Below, piece by piece: positions 44,137 through 47,200 of a stretch of DNA of 47,200 bases. Position 1 is the first letter of the stretch. Every line of letters starts with the position of its first letter. Source of the stretch: JANXSS01 sp025356535 (GTDB lineage: Bacteria > Pseudomonadota > Gammaproteobacteria > Burkholderiales > Burkholderiaceae_D); assembly GCA_043762325.1 (NCBI GenBank), contig JAYUMU010000013.1:1-47200 (forward strand), written 5' to 3'. The translations under genes and the position numbers were made by a program. The notes below the pieces were generated by a model that searched no databases, was not told the DNA's origin, and saw only the letters and a program-made list of their open reading frames with translations.

Positions 44137-44736
44137 CTATTGCAGCCCGGCCACCGGCAGGCGCACGAAACCGAAGCGCGTGCTCACCTCGGAGGCGGCG
44201 ATGCGTTCGAGCGCAACGGCCTGCTGCCCATGGCGCAGCGTCAGCCTGCCGCCACCGCCATGCTCGACCCACTGCAGCAGCCGGGCATCGTCGACTTCCG
44301 CGCCATCCAGACGCAGCGCCGGCAGGCATTCCACCAGGTCGCGATCATCCACCTGCGCCAGCCTGCCTGCGCCCTGCAGCAACAGCTGACCGCTGTCGGT
44401 GAACCAGCCGGCGTCGATCTGCGCCAGCGTCTCGCCGGTATGCAGCCGGAAGGCGCGCTGCGCATCGGTGTGGGCGACGAAGGGCGTGGCTTCCAGATTG
44501 ACATACACCCGCTGCGGTCCGTTCTGGAAGAACCAGCGGCCCTCTTCGTCGCAACCGTAGTTGCGGTTGATGAAAGCCAGCAGCGCTTCATGTGCGATCC
44601 GGTCGCCGGGCAGGCCGGCCGCCTGCGCCGCCTCATCGCGCATGCGCCATGCGCCGCGCGCGTCGAGCATCAGCCAGCCGTAGCAGTGCGGCACGTTCGG
44701 CCACTTTTCCATCGCCTTGCGAACGATCTCATCCAT
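44137..44736 (-). CDS. Conserved betaproteobacterial protein of unknown function (DUF2946-type)
   Basis: The 199-residue soluble protein starts MDEIVRKAMEKWPNVPHCYGWLMLDARGAWRMRDE and contains LLAFINRNYGCDEEGRWFFQNGPQRVYVNLEATP. I know this pattern from Burkholderiales proteins listed under a DUF29xx number; the exact number is from memory. It has no signal peptide or membrane segment. The C-terminal half (DDRDLVECLPALRLDGAEV) looks beta-rich. The start overlaps the stop of the alpha/beta hydrolase gene by one base (TGATG), so the two are coupled. Its role is unknown. Confidence 0.8.
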   Translation of the reverse strand: MDEIVRKAMEKWPNVPHCYGWLMLDARGAWRMRDEAAQAAGLPGDRIAHEALLAFINRNYGCDEEGRWFFQNGPQRVYVNLEATPFVAHTDAQRAFRLHTGETLAQIDAGWFTDSGQLLLQGAGRLAQVDDRDLVECLPALRLDGAEVDDARLLQWVEHGGGGRLTLRHGQQAVALERIAASEVSTRFGFVRLPVAGLQ

Positions 44737-45710
44737 CAGGCATTCACCTTGTCATGTGCAGCCACGCCGCACAGAAAATGCAGCATGCGTTGCGGCAGCC
44801 ACGCCAGGCTGCCGGGGAAAGGGCCGGTCGCGAAACCGACATGGCCGCCCTGCGCCGGAAAGTCCAGCTGCACGCTCGCCGCCGCCGACAGCGGCAAATG
44901 ACGCGCCGGCAGGAACGGGTCGTTGCGGGCGTTGAGCACCAGCGTCGGCACGGTAATGTCGTGCAGGACATGTTTTGCGCTGGCGCGGTTCCAGTAGTCG
45001 TCGGTGTCGCGATAGCCGTGCAGCGGCGCCGTGACGATATTATCGAATTCGTACAGGTTGCGTGCAGCGAGCATCCGGTCGCGGTCGAACAGGCCGGGGA
45101 ACTGCTCGAGTTTTTTCAGGCACTTGGGTTTCAGCGTGCGCAGGAAAATCCGCGTGTAGAGCAGGTTCGGCCCGGACGACAGCGCCGCGCCGCCACCGGC
45201 CAGGTCGAGCGGCGCCGAGATCGCGCAGGCGGCGTCGACGATTTCGGCTGCATGCTGGAATTCGCCGAGCCAGCGCAACAGCGCATTGCCGCCCAGCGAG
45301 ACACCGGCCGCATAAAACCTGCCTGCGCCGCAGGCACGGCGATGCGCATCGATCCGGCGCACGATCCAGTCGATCTCGGCCGCGTCGCCCGAATGATAGA
45401 AGCGCGGCGCCAGATTGAGTTCGCCCGAGCAGCCGCGAAAATGCACGACCGCGCCCGACCAGCCCAGCGCCGTTGCCTGCGCCATCAGCGCGCGCGCATA
45501 GTGACTGTCGGAAGAGCCTTCGAGGCCGTGAAAGAGCAGCACGAAAGGGCGCAGCGCCTGGCCATCGATGAAATCGACATCGAGAAAGTCGCCGTCCGGC
45601 GCCTGCCAGCGTTCGCGCCGGAAGGCCACCGCCGGCTTGCGGATGCAGGTGGCCGGATAGATGGTCTGCAGATGGCCGCCGGGCAGCCAGCGTGGCGCGG
45701 GGTAGGGCAT
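44736..45710 (-). CDS. Alpha/beta hydrolase of the YheT/ABHD1-3 type
   Basis: The 324-residue putative esterase or lipase begins with the family mark RWLPGGHLQTIYPA. It has LLFHGLEGSSDSHYARALM (oxyanion region), VVHFRGCSGELN, and the nucleophile elbow AAGVSLGGNALLRWLGE with Ser in GVSLGG. An Asp lies in LVLNARNDPFLP and the catalytic His in PAQGGHVGFATG. The order HGLEG / GxSLGG / NDPF / GGHVGF is diagnostic of YheT-like hydrolases, whose substrates are little known. The start at 45710 is 23 bases after the SnoaL-like gene and its end overlaps the next gene, so the three are an operon. Confidence 0.92.
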   Translation of the reverse strand: MPYPAPRWLPGGHLQTIYPATCIRKPAVAFRRERWQAPDGDFLDVDFIDGQALRPFVLLFHGLEGSSDSHYARALMAQATALGWSGAVVHFRGCSGELNLAPRFYHSGDAAEIDWIVRRIDAHRRACGAGRFYAAGVSLGGNALLRWLGEFQHAAEIVDAACAISAPLDLAGGGAALSSGPNLLYTRIFLRTLKPKCLKKLEQFPGLFDRDRMLAARNLYEFDNIVTAPLHGYRDTDDYWNRASAKHVLHDITVPTLVLNARNDPFLPARHLPLSAAASVQLDFPAQGGHVGFATGPFPGSLAWLPQRMLHFLCGVAAHDKVNA

Positions 45711-45733
45711 CGGGCTTGCGCCGCGTGCGTTAT

Positions 45734-46159
45734 TCAATGCAGCGTCGCCGATGCGGTGTCGACCGGTGCCGCGCCCGGTGCGACCGAGGCGTGATGCAGC
45801 AGGATGCGCCAGCCGACCGGGGTTTTCAGGAAGACGTTGGTGGCCAGCACATGGCGCTCGGCCTGGCCGCTGTCGCTGCTGATTTCCTCGACCACGTTGT
45901 GGATGGCCGACATGGTGCTTTGCACGGCATGCCGCTGCAGCGCCTTGATGTGCACGCCGCCGTGCGCAAAGATCGCCTCCCACGAGGCGCGGATCGCCGC
46001 ATGCCCGACCAGGCGCGGCGCCCCCGGATGGATGCAGACGATCTCGTCTTCGTCGGCCCACAGGGCCATCAGGGCGTCGAGGTCGGCGCGTGCGAGCGCA
46101 TCGTAAAACGCTGACTCGGTGGCGTCGGCGGTGGCGAAGGTTTGCTTGAACTTTGGCAT
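45734..46159 (-). CDS. SnoaL/NTF2-like fold protein
   Basis: The 141-residue protein is of the nuclear-transport-factor-2 / SnoaL-like fold. It contains ATADATESAFYDALARADLDALMALWADEDEIVCIHPGAPRLVGHAAIRASWEAIF, typical of the helix-strand cone in which a His or Asp may line the pocket, and ends VGWRILLHHASVAPG. Such proteins are often ketosteroid-isomerase-like, but the function of this group is unknown. The ATG at 46159 is chosen; the longer in-frame extension upstream is Arg-rich. It leads the hydrolase and DUF gene. Confidence 0.85.
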   Translation of the reverse strand: MPKFKQTFATADATESAFYDALARADLDALMALWADEDEIVCIHPGAPRLVGHAAIRASWEAIFAHGGVHIKALQRHAVQSTMSAIHNVVEEISSDSGQAERHVLATNVFLKTPVGWRILLHHASVAPGAAPVDTASATLH

Positions 46160-46245
46160 GAGGGCGGCTGCTTCGGGGTTCGGTCGTCGGCGCCTGAAAG
46201 TCGGGAACCGGTCGTGCTGAAAGCTAAGGTGCCGACGGCTGCCGT

Positions 46246-46446
46246 TCAATGCCCCTTGTGCACCGCGCCCGGCTTCATCCGGTACACGGTGCCGCAGTAG
46301 GGACACTTCGCCAGTCCCTCTGCGGTCATGTCGAGAAACACGCGCGGATGGGACGACCAGATCGGCATGGCCGGATTTGGACAGTAGGCCGGCAGGTCCG
46401 TTGCATCGAGCAGTACCGCACCGTCGTTGGTTTTAATATCTGTCAT
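46246..46446 (-). CDS. Small zinc-finger domain protein (CHCC type)
   Basis: The 66-residue protein has a CHCC zinc site: Cys in LPAYCPNPAMPIW, His in SSHPRVFLD, and the pair CPYC in LAKCPYCGTVYRM. Related small proteins are subunits or assembly factors of complex I in other systems. In Betaproteobacteria the gene regularly lies right after ilvE, as here. The ATG at 46446 (MTDIKTNDGAVLLDATD) is preferred over an in-frame codon 39 bases upstream. It is 84 bases downstream of ilvE on the same strand. Confidence 0.88.
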   Translation of the reverse strand: MTDIKTNDGAVLLDATDLPAYCPNPAMPIWSSHPRVFLDMTAEGLAKCPYCGTVYRMKPGAVHKGH

Positions 46447-46530
46447 GGCGTGCTTTCGAAATGCGGTGGAAACGGCCGGAGGCAACGCCGACCTGGGTCG
46501 GCTCGGTCCCAGGCCGGGGTCAGGTCGGTA

Positions 46531-47200
46531 TCAGACCGGGGTGAGCCAGTGCTGGTATTGCGGCGCCCGGCCATTGACGACGTCGAAGAACATCGACTGG
46601 ATTTTTTCCGTAATGGGCCCGCGCGAACCGCTGCCGATGGTGCGGTTGTCGAGTTCGCGAATCGGCGTGACCTCGGCCGCCGTGCCGGTGAAAAAGGCTT
46701 CGTCGGCGCAGTACATCTCGTCGCGGGTGATGCGTTTTTCGATGACTTCGATGCCCATGTCGCGCGCCATCGTCAGCGCCGCGTCGCGGGTGATGCCGTC
46801 AAGGCACGAGGCCAGGTCGGGCGTGTAGATCTTGCCGTTCCTGACGATGAAGACATTTTCGCCCGAGCCTTCGGAGACATAGCCTTCGGTGTCGAGCAGC
46901 AGCGCCTCGTCATAGCCGTCGGTCAGCGCTTCCTGGTTTGCCAGGATCGAATTGATGTAATAGCCGCAGGCCTTGGCGCGCACCAGCGAGATGTTGACGT
47001 GATGACGGGTAAATGACGAGGTCTTGACGCGGATGCCGCTTTTCAGGCCGTCTTCGCCGAGATAGGCGCCCCACGGCCAGGCAGCGATGGCGACGTGGAT
47101 GGTGTTGCCCTTGGCCGAGATGCCCATCTTTTCCGAGCCGATCCAGACCAGCGGGCGCAGGTAGCAGGATTCGAGCTGGTTTTCGCGCACCACCTGGCGC
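46531..47200 (-). CDS. ilvE: Branched-chain amino acid aminotransferase, C-terminal part (5' end outside window)
   Basis: IlvE is the PLP-dependent transaminase of Leu, Ile and Val synthesis and breakdown. The reading frame runs off the window edge; 222 codons remain. Visible are VRENQLESCYLRPLVWIGSEKMG and VNISLVRAKACGYYINSILANQEAL, with the PLP lysine in RAKACG. LLLDTEGYVSEGSGENVFIV and CLDGITRDAALTMARDMGIEV follow, then DEAFFTGTAAEVTPIRELDNR. The fold type IV pattern and EGSGEN segment identify it. It is followed by the CHCC zinc-finger gene. Confidence 0.96.
   Translation of the reverse strand, partial: RQVVRENQLESCYLRPLVWIGSEKMGISAKGNTIHVAIAAWPWGAYLGEDGLKSGIRVKTSSFTRHHVNISLVRAKACGYYINSILANQEALTDGYDEALLLDTEGYVSEGSGENVFIVRNGKIYTPDLASCLDGITRDAALTMARDMGIEVIEKRITRDEMYCADEAFFTGTAAEVTPIRELDNRTIGSGSRGPITEKIQSMFFDVVNGRAPQYQHWLTPV

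Noticed and set aside
46492..46513. CCTGGG/CCCAGG hairpin between ilvE and the zinc-finger gene
   Set aside because: Only six base pairs, no T-run, and expected by chance in GC-rich DNA.

Overview
The window is about 47 kb of GC-rich chromosome from a betaproteobacterium, most likely order Burkholderiales, family Oxalobacteraceae (Herminiimonas / Herbaspirillum / Noviherbaspirillum / Massilia type). The evidence is the gene order recN-hemH-grpE-dnaK-dnaJ, hda-HAD-pcnB-folK-dNK-panB, recA-recX-DUF2889-sucCD-PP2C-pilin-moaC-M48, and the protein sequences themselves. The genus is an inference. I saw no rRNA, tRNA, CRISPR array, prophage or intact insertion sequence.

Layout: (1) 1-6.4 kb, the end of recN, ferrochelatase, then the GrpE-DnaK-DnaJ chaperone genes. 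Good sigma-32 promoters precede grpE and dnaK, and a large hairpin lies between dnaK and dnaJ. (2) 6.4-10.2 kb, a beta-carbonic anhydrase and a divergent PEP-carboxylase-like gene with an N-terminal extension and a one-base frameshift in an A5 run. (3) 10.2-15.1 kb, a tightly overlapping minus-strand operon hda-HAD-pcnB-folK-dNK-panB, divergent from purM. (4) 16.4-17.4 kb, two small exported proteins. (5) 17.8-28.7 kb, the most unusual region. The ancestral proteasome-like protein Anbu is separated from its usual partners (circularly permuted ATP-grasp and alpha-E proteins, same strand) by a signalling cassette. The cassette holds a GAF histidine kinase, a bacteriophytochrome kinase, its heme oxygenase and, on the opposite strand, three response-regulator proteins, one with a degenerate HD-GYP domain. 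(6) 28.7-33.5 kb, a sodium/solute symporter with its DUF4212 partner and a TctDE-like two-component system in one overlapping operon. (7) 33.6-39.5 kb, LexA-controlled recA, recX, a DUF2889 gene, sucC, sucD and a PP2C phosphatase. (8) 39.5-44.1 kb, a sigma-54-dependent type IV pilin gene, moaC, an unrecognised Cys-containing exported protein, a second pilin gene interrupted by an in-frame TGA inside an AT-rich patch, and a BepA-like M48 protease. (9) 44.1-47.2 kb, small conserved genes, an alpha/beta hydrolase, a zinc-finger protein and the C-terminal part of ilvE.

How it fits together: most of the window is housekeeping (heat shock, heme, cofactors, SOS repair, TCA cycle). The accessory interest lies in the Anbu/phytochrome block. 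There, heme oxygenase makes biliverdin, the phytochrome binds it and signals by phosphorylation, and three REC proteins are candidate receivers. The PEPC-like gene and the interrupted pilin are also of interest. Alignments to known proteins were made by eye from memory; no database search or structure prediction was run.
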